A stretch of DNA of 64,000 nt from JAXMAF01 sp046350555 (lineage in GTDB: Bacteria > Planctomycetota > Phycisphaerae > Phycisphaerales > SM1A02). The notes under the pieces are model-generated. The model made no database searches, was not told the DNA's origin, and saw only the letters and a program-made list of their open reading frames with translations. Below, in pieces: positions 46,804 to 54,582 of this stretch (the first letter of the stretch is position 1; every line of letters starts with the position of its first letter). Made by a program: the position numbers and the translations under genes. The stretch spans positions 1 to 64,000 of the forward strand of contig JAXMAF010000017.1 of NCBI GenBank assembly GCA_046350555.1, in the 5' to 3' direction.

Positions 46804-47718
46804 CAGATCCCCGAAGCGGTTGTCGGGCCACCACCTGTTGCGGAACGCCGAGCGGCAGTACCTGGCCGAGCCGCTCCACGACCCGCCGCGGATGACGCGA
46901 TCGGGGTTGCTCGTCCCAGCCCCGCTCCGCTGCCCATACTCCGTCGCGTCCTCGCCCGCGTCCGCAGCCGTCCAAGCCCGCGCCGCCCAACCTTCCACCC
47001 GCTTCCGATACGCCCGCGGGTGGAAGACGTCCTCGCACCACTCGTCGACGTTGCCGTGCATGTCGTGGAGCCCCCACGGGTTCGCGGCGTCCTTCTCGCC
47101 GACGGGGTGCGTGGACTTCCGGCCACCGGGCCGCGTGGAGTCCTCCGAGTTGCCCTGGTACCACCCCACCTCGGCGAGCGCCGCCTCGCCGTCACCGGAC
47201 CAGTACTCTGTCTCCGTGCCCGCACGGCACGCGTATTCCCACTCGGCCTCGCTTGGTAGCGCGATCCGCTCGATCGTACCGAGCGACGGCGACCCCGGCT
47301 TCGTGGTCCAGCGCAGCGCGCCATCCACGCAACGCTCGTGCACGCCCGCGCACCAGCGAACCGCGTCGTCCCAGCTCACCTGTTCGACAGGATGGAAGTC
47401 GCCGCGCTCCTTGAGGTGACTTGGATCGCGATCGAGTCGGAGATCGGGCCAGCGCGCGGCGACGGCGCGATACTGATGTTGGGTGACCGGAAAGGTCCCC
47501 AGGTAGAACGCCCGGGCGATGCGAACCGTGTGTATGGGTTCGGCCTCGACCTGCTGCCCCCGCTCGCCCATGCGAAAGCCGTCGGGCGCCGCAGGAATGA
47601 GCCGGAAGAAGAGCGGCACATCGCCGGGAAGCCAGAGCGTGAGATCGGCCTCGCCTTTGGCGCGAAGCCAACCGGCCGTCGGCGGATCGCTCGCACGCGA
47701 TGTGACGTTGATGGTCAT
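46723..47718 (-). CDS. Formylglycine-generating-enzyme-fold (SUMF1/CLec) protein A, putative DGR target
   Basis: 331 residues from ATG at 47718 (MTINVTSRASDPPTAGW). SUMF1/FGE motifs run through the protein: FFRLIPAAPDGFRMGERG, FYLGTFPVTQHQYRAVAARW, HPVEQVSWDDAVRWCAGV, LPSEAEWEYACRAGTETEYWSG, NPWGLHDMHGNVDEWCEDVF, RVIRGGSWSGSARYCRSAF and GFRCCLFPG. It shares its C-terminal half and downstream DNA with gene B, but the 75 bp between GGSW and GFR (46804-46878) are strongly diverged. First gene of a likely operon with gene B and the Roco-TIR gene. A diversified ligand-binding role is inferred. Confidence 0.9.
   Translation of the reverse strand: MTINVTSRASDPPTAGWLRAKGEADLTLWLPGDVPLFFRLIPAAPDGFRMGERGQQVEAEPIHTVRIARAFYLGTFPVTQHQYRAVAARWPDLRLDRDPSHLKERGDFHPVEQVSWDDAVRWCAGVHERCVDGALRWTTKPGSPSLGTIERIALPSEAEWEYACRAGTETEYWSGDGEAALAEVGWYQGNSEDSTRPGGRKSTHPVGEKDAANPWGLHDMHGNVDEWCEDVFHPRAYRKRVEGWAARAWTAADAGEDATEYGQRSGAGTSNPDRVIRGGSWSGSARYCRSAFRNRWWPDNRFGDLGFRCCLFPGPVAQAQKSHRAEAEPAA
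46804..46878 (-). other. Putative DGR variable repeat (VR) of FGE gene A
   Basis: 75 bp, equal in length to the segment in gene B. Encodes SGSARYCRSAFRNRWWPDN... between GGSW and GFR. The retained AAC codons (Asn in FRN and PDN) and NNC codons elsewhere are what an adenine-mutagenised template would leave. Confidence 0.75.
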
Positions 47719-47878
47719 CGAGACGAAGACAAGTATCGCATCACGCCAGCAAACACGCTCGCCGCGCGCGAGAACGACGCGCGGGCACGACGCCCCAACA
47801 TCGGCACACCAGCATCGGCACACCAAAGCACCAACAGTGCCCCACCGGGCGCGCAACCCCATCGCGGCGCCGACACGT

Positions 47879-47998
47879 CTCATACGGAGTCCAGTTGAGC
47901 CCCGCGCGTTGTGGTGCAGGCCTCTGGCCTGCGCGGCAGCCGAGACGGCTGCACCACAATCGCGCGCGCCGCGCGAGGATCGACTGGAGTCCGTATCA
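47879..47998. repeat. Palindromic repeat family 1-like ends with a different core, copy c
   Basis: Ends are TCATACGGAGTCCAGTTGA and TCGACTGGAGTCCGTATCA, almost perfect inverted repeats. The core is not the usual one but a nested palindrome (TGTGGTGCAG...CTGCACCACA) around GGCCTCTGGCCTGC. The last three bases give the livF stop codon on the minus strand. Confidence 0.8.
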
Positions 47999-48796
47999 CT
48001 CGCCCAGGTACGCTTCCTTGACGCGGGGATCCTCCAGCAACCCCGCCGCCGGGCCGCTCAAGACCATCCGTCCCGTCTCGAGCACGTATCCGCGTTGAGC
48101 AAGCTTCAGCGCGGCGCGGGCGTTCTGTTCGACAAGCAGGATCGTCATGCCGTCTGCGTTGAGCTGGCGGATCGCCTCGAAGATCTTGAGGACGAGCAAC
48201 GGTGCGATGCCCATCGAGGGCTCGTCCATCATCAGGAGCTTCGGCCGGCTCATGAGCGCACGACCGATCGCCAGCATCTGCTGTTCGCCGCCGGAGAGCG
48301 TGCCGCCTTGCTGCGGTCGGCGATCGCGCAACACTGGAAAGAGCGAGAAGACGCGGTCCAGGTCCGACGCGATGCCTGCGGCGTCGCGGCGCGTGAAGGC
48401 GCCCATCTGGAGGTTCTCGAAGACGGTGAGCCGCGGGAAGATCTTGCGGCCCTCGGGAACCTGAACGAGACCACGGCGGACGAGACGATCGGCAGGCGTG
48501 TTCTGGATCTCGGCGCCGTCGAAGAGGATGCGGCCGCTGCGCACCCGGTTGATCCCGGAGACGCACATCAGTGTCGATGTCTTCCCGGCCCCGTTGGCGC
48601 CGATCAACGTCACGACCTCGCCGCGCCGAACCTCGAGCGAGACGCCGTGGAGGACTTCAAGCGGTCCATAGCCGGCGACGATGTTCTCGACGCGAAGGAG
48701 GACGTCCGTCGTCGTCTGGCGGGGCGCGACGGCCGCCGCGCCGTCGGAAGCGGCCGCCGGCGCGGCGCGGATGGGATCGCGCGGCGCGCCGGTCAC
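47996..48796 (-). CDS. livF: Branched-chain amino acid ABC transporter ATP-binding protein LivF
   Basis: 266 residues from GTG at 48796, with GGAGGA upstream and a GTGA overlap with livG. After a ~30-residue Ala-rich N-terminus the ATPase has Walker A GANGAGKTS, the signature LSGGEQQMLAIGRAL, Walker B LLMMDEPSMGI and the H-loop replaced by the LivF-typical VEQNARAAL. EAYLGE at the C-terminus is diagnostic of LivF. It powers uptake with LivG/H/M. Its stop codon lies within a palindromic repeat. Confidence 0.96.
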   Translation of the reverse strand: MTGAPRDPIRAAPAAASDGAAAVAPRQTTTDVLLRVENIVAGYGPLEVLHGVSLEVRRGEVVTLIGANGAGKTSTLMCVSGINRVRSGRILFDGAEIQNTPADRLVRRGLVQVPEGRKIFPRLTVFENLQMGAFTRRDAAGIASDLDRVFSLFPVLRDRRPQQGGTLSGGEQQMLAIGRALMSRPKLLMMDEPSMGIAPLLVLKIFEAIRQLNADGMTILLVEQNARAALKLAQRGYVLETGRMVLSGPAAGLLEDPRVKEAYLGE

Positions 48797-49851
48797 CCGA
48801 GATCCTCCTTGCCCGCCTCGTCGTGCTTGCCGAGATAGATCTCCTGCACGTGTTCGTCGGAACGGATCGCCTCCGGCGTTCCCTCGGCGATCTTCTTGCC
48901 GAAGTTGAGGACCACGATGCGATCGGAGATGCCCATCACCACCTTCATGTGGTGCTCGATGAGGACCACGGTCACGCCGCGGTCGCGCACCTTTCGGATG
49001 AGGCCCATGAGGTCGACGGCCTCGGCGGGATTCATGCCCGCGGCGGGTTCGTCGAGCAGGAGCACGGTCGGTTCGCTCGCGAGTGCGCGGGCGATCTCGA
49101 GTCGGCGCTGGTGGCCGTACGGCAGGTTGCGTGCCATCTCCCGCGCCTTCGCGCCGAGATCGACGAAGCGCAAGAGCTCCAGCGCCTTCGCTTCCGACTC
49201 GCGCCGCTCGCGCCAGAAGCGCGGAAGCCGCAGGATCGCGTCGAGCATGCCGGTCCGAAGCCGCGTGTCCATGCCGACCAGCACGTTCTCGACGAGGGTC
49301 ATCTCGCCGAAGAGGCGGATGTTCTGGAAGGTGCGCGACATGCCGCGCGCCGCGACGACCGCGGGCGTGCGGCGCGAGCGCTGCCAAACGACGAACGCCC
49401 CCGCGGCGCCGACGATGGCCGCGAGCAGCGCCGGGGCGACCGTGCGCCATGGCGAGAGTCGCGCAAGAAGCGCGAGGCCATCGCGCGCCGCCTCCATCCA
49501 CGGAAATGGCTGCCGATAGACGAAGTGGTCGAGGATCGCTGCCTTCCAGAGCGCCTCGGCGTTGATCGCCAGCACCGCGCCGACGGCGGTGAGCGCCGCG
49601 ACGGCGACGAAGCCCGCGATGGTCGCGCCGCGCAACGGCTTCCGAACCTCGCCTCCTTCGAAGCGCACGCAGCCGTCGGTCGGCGCGTAGATGCCGGTCA
49701 CCGCGTTGAAGACCGTGGTCTTTCCGGCGCCATTGGGCCCGATCACCGAGACGATCTCGCCTCGGCGCACGCCGAAGCTCACCTCCTGCACCGCGGTGAG
49801 ACCGCCGAAGCGCATCGTGAGCCGGTCGACATCGAGGACGGCGGCGGTCAT
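48793..49851 (-). CDS. livG: Branched-chain amino acid ABC transporter ATP-binding protein LivG with inserted membrane segment
   Basis: 352 residues from ATG at 49851, against ~255 for normal LivG. Walker A GPNGAGKTT (~residues 38-46) is normal, and so are the Q-loop SRTFQNIRLFGEMTLVENVLVG, LPYGHQRRLEIARAL signature, Walker B LLLDEPAAGMNP, IEHHMKVVMGISDRIVVLN and the C-terminal EIYLG. Between VTGIYAPTDGCVRF and the Q-loop sits an extra ~90-residue insert (about residues 72-165) with two strongly hydrophobic helices (AGFVAVAALTAVGAVLAI and VAPALLAAIVGAAGAFVVW). The insert suggests that this ATPase is partly membrane embedded. Same operon as livF, M, H and the binding protein. Confidence 0.93.
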   Translation of the reverse strand: MTAAVLDVDRLTMRFGGLTAVQEVSFGVRRGEIVSVIGPNGAGKTTVFNAVTGIYAPTDGCVRFEGGEVRKPLRGATIAGFVAVAALTAVGAVLAINAEALWKAAILDHFVYRQPFPWMEAARDGLALLARLSPWRTVAPALLAAIVGAAGAFVVWQRSRRTPAVVAARGMSRTFQNIRLFGEMTLVENVLVGMDTRLRTGMLDAILRLPRFWRERRESEAKALELLRFVDLGAKAREMARNLPYGHQRRLEIARALASEPTVLLLDEPAAGMNPAEAVDLMGLIRKVRDRGVTVVLIEHHMKVVMGISDRIVVLNFGKKIAEGTPEAIRSDEHVQEIYLGKHDEAGKEDLG

Positions 49852-51005
49852 GACGCTGCGCCTCTCGCTGCCGGCGTCGAATCCCCCGCCGGCTCGTCGT
49901 CAATCTCCTCGTCGTGATGAAGCTCCGCCTTCACGCGCCCGCTGGGCAACAGTCCTTCCGGCCGGAATCGCATCATGAGGACGAGCGCAAGACCGAAGAG
50001 CATGAACTTCCAGTTGGTCGGCGTCGAGAGAACGTTGGCGCTGCTCGCCCAGCCGCGCGACTGCATCCAGTCGGAGAGCTTGACGAGGACGATCGAGTTG
50101 AGCCCGATCATGACGAGCGCGCCGACCAGCACACCGGGAATGCTCCCCATGCCGCCGACGATCACGATGCAGAGCGCGAGAATGGAGATCGAGAAGTCGT
50201 AGTTCGCGGGTTCGCCGGTCGAGCCGAGCTGGCTGGCCCAGAGCGCGCCGGCCAGCGAGCAGAACGCGGCGCCCGCGGCGAACGCGGTGAGCTTGCGACC
50301 GACCGGGTTGATGCCCATGCAGCCGGAGGCGAGCTCGTCCTCGCGGATCGAGATCCACGCGCGCCCGACGCGCGACCGCTCGAGGTTGCGGCTCACGATG
50401 ACCGCCAGCGCGAGGATCGCCAGGTAGAGGTAGTACCAGGGTTGATACGCGGCGCCGAAGGTGTAGCCGCCGAAGAGAAATGCCGGCGCGCTCGGCGGCG
50501 GCAGCGGGTTGATGCCCTGCGTCCCCTTGGTGATCGAGTCGAGGTTCTTGAGCACGTCCTGCGCGATCTCGCCGAAGCCGAGCGTCACGATGGCGAGGTA
50601 GTCGCCGCGAAGCCGAAGCGTGGGTGCGCCGAGGAAGAAGCCGGCGAGCGCACCGGCGGCCGTCGCGACCACCGTTCCGCCGACGAAGCCGAGCTGGAAC
50701 GGATAGATCTCGACCGTCGCGATCGCGTAGACGTACACGCCGATCGCCATGAACGCGGCGACGCCGAGGTTCAGGAGGCCGGTGAAGCCGGTGATGATGT
50801 TGAGGCCGAGCCCGAGGATCGCGAAGAGGAAGATCGTCCGCATCGGATCGCCGAGATCGAGGGCGTCGGGCAAGGCGAGGTCGATCAGCGGGATGGCCAG
50901 CGCGATGACGAGGAGGAATGTCAGCGGATGACGCCACCACGGACGACCCCGGGGTCGCCGCGTCGCGGAACGCGCCTTGGTGTCGATGATCGTCGTCGCG
51001 CCCAC
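49848..51005 (-). CDS. livM: Branched-chain amino acid ABC transporter permease LivM
   Basis: 385 residues from GTG at 51005, 1 bp after the livH stop. About ten membrane helices with LivM landmarks: LGLGLNIITGFTGLLNLGVAAFMAIGVYVYA, GAPTLRLRGDYLAIVTLGFGEI, GRAWISIREDELASGCMGINPVGRKLTAFAAGAA, and IVIVGGMGSIPGVLVGAL with the EAA-type loop. It forms the membrane channel with LivH. The C-terminus is a long acidic tail (KAELHHDEEIDDEPAGDST). Overlaps the livG start. Confidence 0.96.
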   Translation of the reverse strand: MGATTIIDTKARSATRRPRGRPWWRHPLTFLLVIALAIPLIDLALPDALDLGDPMRTIFLFAILGLGLNIITGFTGLLNLGVAAFMAIGVYVYAIATVEIYPFQLGFVGGTVVATAAGALAGFFLGAPTLRLRGDYLAIVTLGFGEIAQDVLKNLDSITKGTQGINPLPPPSAPAFLFGGYTFGAAYQPWYYLYLAILALAVIVSRNLERSRVGRAWISIREDELASGCMGINPVGRKLTAFAAGAAFCSLAGALWASQLGSTGEPANYDFSISILALCIVIVGGMGSIPGVLVGALVMIGLNSIVLVKLSDWMQSRGWASSANVLSTPTNWKFMLFGLALVLMMRFRPEGLLPSGRVKAELHHDEEIDDEPAGDSTPAARGAAS

Positions 51006-51006
51006 G

Positions 51007-51960
51007 TCAGACCTTCTCCCGCAGCTTGGCGCCGAGCAATCCTGACGGCCTGAAGACCAGGATCAGGATGAGGATCGCGAAGACGACGACGTTGGTCCAG
51101 CGCGTCTCGATGTACTGATCGCTGAACGCGCGCACCACACCAATCAACAACCCGCCGAGCATGGCGCCAGGCAGCGAACCGATGCCGCCGAGCACCGCGG
51201 CGGTGAACGCGTCCATGCCCTGGCGATAGCCCATCTGGAAGTGGATCGTGTTGTTGTACAGGGCGTAGATCACGCTGGCGACGCCGCCGAGCGCCCCGCC
51301 GATGAAGAAGGTCAGGCCGATGACCCGGTTGGTGTCGATGCCCATGAGCTGCGCGGCGGTCGGATTCTGGGCGACGGCGCGCATCGCGCGTCCCATGCGC
51401 GTGAGCTTCACGAAGAGCGTGAGCCCGAGCATGAGCGGGATGGTGAGCCCGAAGACGAGCGCGTCGGCGGAGGTGAAGCGCACGTTCCCCGCAAGCAGGT
51501 TCTCCTGCGGGAGAAGCGCCGGGAAGTCCTTCGGCGCCGCGGCGGCGACGCCGTTGTTGAAGACCTCCATCCGCGCGCCGCCCCAGAAGAGGCCGATGTT
51601 CATGAGCATGAACGACACGCCGATCGCCGAGACGAGCGGCGCCAGCTTCGGCGCCTTGCGCAGGGGCTTGTACGCCAGCCGGTCGATGCACCAGTTGAGC
51701 GACCCGCAGAAGCCACCCGCGGCGACGATCATCGCCGCGACGCCGGCGTAGGTCGCAGGCCCGCCGCCAACCTGGAGCCCGAGCGCCCCGACGATCGTCA
51801 GCGCGAGGAACCCGCCGAGCATGAAGACGTCGCCGTGCGCGAAGTTGATCAGCTCGATGATGCCATAGACCATCGTGTAGCCGAGCGCAATCAGCGCGAT
51901 GATCATTCCATTGGACAGCCCGGTGACGAGCTGCTGGAGGAAGATCTCGGTGGGCGTCAT
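51007..51960 (-). CDS. livH: Branched-chain amino acid ABC transporter permease LivH
   Basis: 317 residues from ATG at 51960. Eight or so membrane helices with LivH motifs: QQLVTGLSNGMIIALIALGYTMVYGIIELINFAHGDVFMLGGF, LIGAIGVS-like LVSAIGVSFMLMN, MGRAMRAVAQNPTAAQLMGIDTNRVI and AAVLGGIGSLPGAMLGGLLIG. A typical length of ~300. It is separated from the upstream binding-protein gene by 169 bp holding a palindromic repeat, so transcription may attenuate there. Confidence 0.96.
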   Translation of the reverse strand: MTPTEIFLQQLVTGLSNGMIIALIALGYTMVYGIIELINFAHGDVFMLGGFLALTIVGALGLQVGGGPATYAGVAAMIVAAGGFCGSLNWCIDRLAYKPLRKAPKLAPLVSAIGVSFMLMNIGLFWGGARMEVFNNGVAAAAPKDFPALLPQENLLAGNVRFTSADALVFGLTIPLMLGLTLFVKLTRMGRAMRAVAQNPTAAQLMGIDTNRVIGLTFFIGGALGGVASVIYALYNNTIHFQMGYRQGMDAFTAAVLGGIGSLPGAMLGGLLIGVVRAFSDQYIETRWTNVVVFAILILILVFRPSGLLGAKLREKV

Positions 51961-52025
51961 GGCGGAAGGGGGCGCGACGGAGCGGCGTGCGGGATCGAAC
52001 CTTGCGTCACGCCGTCGCTCATCTC

Positions 52026-52132
52026 ATGCGGATTCCAGCAGACCTCCAGGGGTTCGACCCCCTGCCAACAGCGGTGGCTCGCCGCGGATTTGGGCTGGGT
52101 GGGGGCGCGAAGATCAACTGGGACGCGGATCA
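52026..52132 (+). repeat. Interspersed palindromic repeat family 1, copy d
   Basis: 107 bp from ATGCGGATTCCAGCAGACC to GGGACGCGGATCA. The right end supplies, on the minus strand, the stop codon TGA of the substrate-binding protein gene. It sits between two genes of the Liv operon. Confidence 0.85.
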
Positions 52133-53482
52133 CTGTCCGAGGATCTTCACGAACTCGAACTTCCCGTCCTTCACCGTGTTGCCGCTCATGGTCTTCAGCG
52201 TCGTGTCGCCGTTGGCGTCGAAGGACCACCGGCCCAGGGCGCCTTCGAAGTTCCTCGTGGCCGCGAGGGCGTCGCGGATCGCGGCGCGATCCTTCTTGCC
52301 CGCGCGGCGAATGGCGTCGAGCATCACCTTGGCGGCCTCGTAGCCGTACGCCGCATACGCCTCGGGTTCCGCGTTGTAGCGCTTCTTGTAGCCCTCGTAG
52401 AACTCCCTGCCCTTGCCGACGAGCTTGTCCGCGGGCACGCCGCCGAACGTGATGAAGGCGCGATCGTTGACGTTCGACGGCCCTGCCGCCTCGATGAACG
52501 CCTTCTCGAAGCAGCCGTCGGGCACCATGAACTTGACGTCGGCGCCGCCCGTGGCGAGATCCTTGGCGATCTGGCCGGCACCGGTCTGCGTCGTGCCGCC
52601 GAAGTAGACGAGTTGCGGCTTCGTGCCCTTGATCTTGACCACCAGCGACTTGAAGTTCGCGGCCTTGGCGTCGATGCCGTCGGTGCCGACCACGTTCAGG
52701 CCGATCTTCCGAGCGTGCTGCTCGAAGACGTCGGCGATGCCCTTGCCGTAGAGCTCGCGGTCGTTGAGCACGAAGACATCCTTCACGCCCATCTCCTTGG
52801 CCCACTCGGCGGCGACGACGCCCTGGATGTCGTCGGTGGGGACGACGCGGAAGAAGTTGATCGCGCCGCTCGGTCGATAGACCATCGGCTCGTTCGGCTC
52901 GCCCATGCCCGGCTTGGTCAATCCCGGATAGGTGTTCGCCGGGCTCACCATCGCGAGCTTCGCCTCGTTGAGCTTGGGCATCGAGATCTTGGCCGCGCCG
53001 GAGTTGAACGTTCCGATGTAGCCCATCACGTCGGCGTCCTTGACCGCCTTGTCGGCGTTCTGCGCCTCGACCGATGGATCCCAGTTGCCGCGCTGCGGCG
53101 AGGCGTCGTCCCAGTCCTCGTAGACGATCGTGAAGTCGCCGACCTTGCCGCCGAGCTCGTCGATGGCCATGCGGATGCCGTTGACGATCGTGCCCGTCTG
53201 GGCGTTGGCGCTGCCGGTGCGCGGCAGGCTCGAGACGAGCTTGATGACCTTCCCATCGCCGCCCGCGACCGGCGCGCTCGCCGATGCGGCGGGCGCGGAC
53301 GAAGCGGTCGAAGGCGCGGCGCCCGTGGCGGACGCCGACCCTGACGTCGCGCCGGCCGTTCCCGCGCCCGCGGGCGCCGCCGGCTTCCTGGCGTCGGATG
53401 ACGCGCCTCCGCACCCGGCGCCGAGAAGCACCGAGGCGACCGCGACGAGCGCGACGCCGCGCGAGGCCGCGCTCCGCGGCAT
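52130..53482 (-). CDS. Branched-chain amino acid ABC transporter substrate-binding lipoprotein
   Basis: 450 residues from ATG at 53482; in-frame ATGs further upstream (near 53551) would lengthen the n-region. The signal ends VALVAVASVLLGAGC, a lipobox, so Cys is lipidated. A ~60-residue Ala/Ser/Thr/Pro linker follows, then a periplasmic-binding-protein type I fold (LivJ/LivK-like): IKLVSSLPRTGSANAQTGTIVNGIRMAIDELGG, VMGYIGTFNSGAAKISMPKLNEAKLAMVSPANTYPGLT, FFRVVPTDDIQGVVAAEWA, and AYGYEAAKVMLDAIRRAG. It captures the ligand and hands it to LivHM. The long linker probably spans from the membrane to the periplasm. Confidence 0.94.
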   Translation of the reverse strand: MPRSAASRGVALVAVASVLLGAGCGGASSDARKPAAPAGAGTAGATSGSASATGAAPSTASSAPAASASAPVAGGDGKVIKLVSSLPRTGSANAQTGTIVNGIRMAIDELGGKVGDFTIVYEDWDDASPQRGNWDPSVEAQNADKAVKDADVMGYIGTFNSGAAKISMPKLNEAKLAMVSPANTYPGLTKPGMGEPNEPMVYRPSGAINFFRVVPTDDIQGVVAAEWAKEMGVKDVFVLNDRELYGKGIADVFEQHARKIGLNVVGTDGIDAKAANFKSLVVKIKGTKPQLVYFGGTTQTGAGQIAKDLATGGADVKFMVPDGCFEKAFIEAAGPSNVNDRAFITFGGVPADKLVGKGREFYEGYKKRYNAEPEAYAAYGYEAAKVMLDAIRRAGKKDRAAIRDALAATRNFEGALGRWSFDANGDTTLKTMSGNTVKDGKFEFVKILGQ

Positions 53483-53871
53483 GACGCGACGAAGGGCGAA
53501 TCGACGGGCAAGCGGGTGAACCAACGACGGGCGCGCAGCCATCGGCATCTTCGGACTCCGTGTGCCGCAGCGGACATGCCGCGGCCGTGGCACTATAAAG
53601 GATCGCGCCAAACGTGTCCCGCCCCCGACCGAACCCGCGGATCGCCCGTAGCAGCCCGTGGCGAAAGTGCTTCGACGGCGAGGGCGAGCAGGATTTCGCA
53701 GATCAAGGAGCCGCCGCGCAGCCGTATTCCACGGACTCTACGGCAAGCGGCGGCGACGCAGAGATGCGGAATCCTGCTCGTCCGCAGCCCGAATGACTTT
53801 CGCCACGGGCTGCTAGGCCGGCATCGGTCGCCGATCCGCTTCCCGCGTCGCGCCGGCCGCCCTTCGGCGCC
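53483..53871. other. Intergenic region with family 2 repeat
   Basis: About 390 bases between the divergent binding-protein gene and the PD-(D/E)XK-like gene. 53649-53815 is a MITE-like repeat. CACTATAAAGG near 53591 (a TATA-like motif on a GC-rich background) could serve as a -10 region for the Liv operon read on the minus strand. No gene is supported. Confidence 0.5.
53649..53815. repeat. Palindromic repeat family 2 (MITE-like), copy 2
   Basis: 167 bp bounded by perfect 20-bp inverted repeats (TAGCAGCCCGTGGCGAAAGT). The interior contains a nested hairpin (GCCGCCG...GCCGTA...TACGGC...CGGCGGC near 53710-53755). It is homologous to the copy at 12754-12918 but inverted. No transposase is encoded. 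Confidence 0.9.
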
Positions 53872-54555
53872 ATGCCCCCCGCCGCCACACCGATGGACTG
53901 GTCGCTTGCCGACATCGCCGACGCCCTCCACGACGGACTGCGTCGTCGCGAGGAGTCCCTTCGCGTGGAGCAGGCCGTGGTCGGCCTCGACGGGCTCGAC
54001 GAGCTGCGGCTCCATCCGATCATCGCCGAGTCGCTGCACGGGGCCGGCTACGGCGTCTTCCGCGAGCGGCGCTATCCGCGCGACCGGGTGCACCCGCGCC
54101 GCAGCGTGGGCGAGCGCTGCGACGGGGTGGTCACGCGCGGCGGCGCTCCGCTCCGCGAGCCGGACCAGCGCGACGACGAACGTACGCTCTTCGATCCGCC
54201 CGACGCCGTGCCGCTCGACGAGGCGTGCTGGCTCGAGGTGAAGACCGTTCCGCAGCACCTCGCCGAAGGGCCGAACGATCGCTACGCGGCCGAGCTGCTC
54301 CAGCCGCTGCGCCGCGACGTGCGGAAGCTCGCCGCCGACCGTGGGATCCGCCACCGCGCGCTCGTGCTCGTGCTCTTCACCGACGATGAGTCGACTGCGC
54401 AGCACGACCTCGCCGCATGGGAGCGGCAGGCGATCGACCGAGGGTTGAGCTTCGCGCCGCCCTGCGTCCGCCACCTCGCGATCGTCGATCGGATCGGCAA
54501 CCGAACGTGCACCGTCGCGGTCTATGGCGTGAACGCGGCGCCCGAGGACGAGTGA
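53872..54555 (+). CDS. Hypothetical protein with PD-(D/E)XK nuclease-like core
   Basis: 227 residues from ATG at 53872 (MPPAATPMDWSLADIADALHDGL). A plausible PD-(D/E)XK core is seen: an N-terminal helix with LHPIIAESLHGAGYGVFRE, then GERCDGVV carrying the acidic residue, and CWLEVKTV carrying E-x-K, followed by helix YAAELLQPLRRDVRKLA and strand ALVLVLFTDD. Similar uncharacterised proteins in planctomycetes and proteobacteria show the same order. Nuclease activity is inference. It is divergent from the Liv operon across a repeat. Confidence 0.7.
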   Translation: MPPAATPMDWSLADIADALHDGLRRREESLRVEQAVVGLDGLDELRLHPIIAESLHGAGYGVFRERRYPRDRVHPRRSVGERCDGVVTRGGAPLREPDQRDDERTLFDPPDAVPLDEACWLEVKTVPQHLAEGPNDRYAAELLQPLRRDVRKLAADRGIRHRALVLVLFTDDESTAQHDLAAWERQAIDRGLSFAPPCVRHLAIVDRIGNRTCTVAVYGVNAAPEDE

Positions 54556-54582
54556 TCGTCGCGTTCGTGGCGCCGTCGCTTT

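Noticed and set aside
41558..48000. A DGR reverse transcriptase, template repeat or avd gene within the FGE locus
   Set aside because: No frame with YADD-type reverse-transcriptase motifs and no adenine-rich third copy of the variable segment were seen here.
53614..53796. Small open frame in the family 2 repeat (and its counterpart near 12802)
   Set aside because: Contained in the MITE-like element; substitutions between copies do not favour third codon positions, so coding is unlikely.
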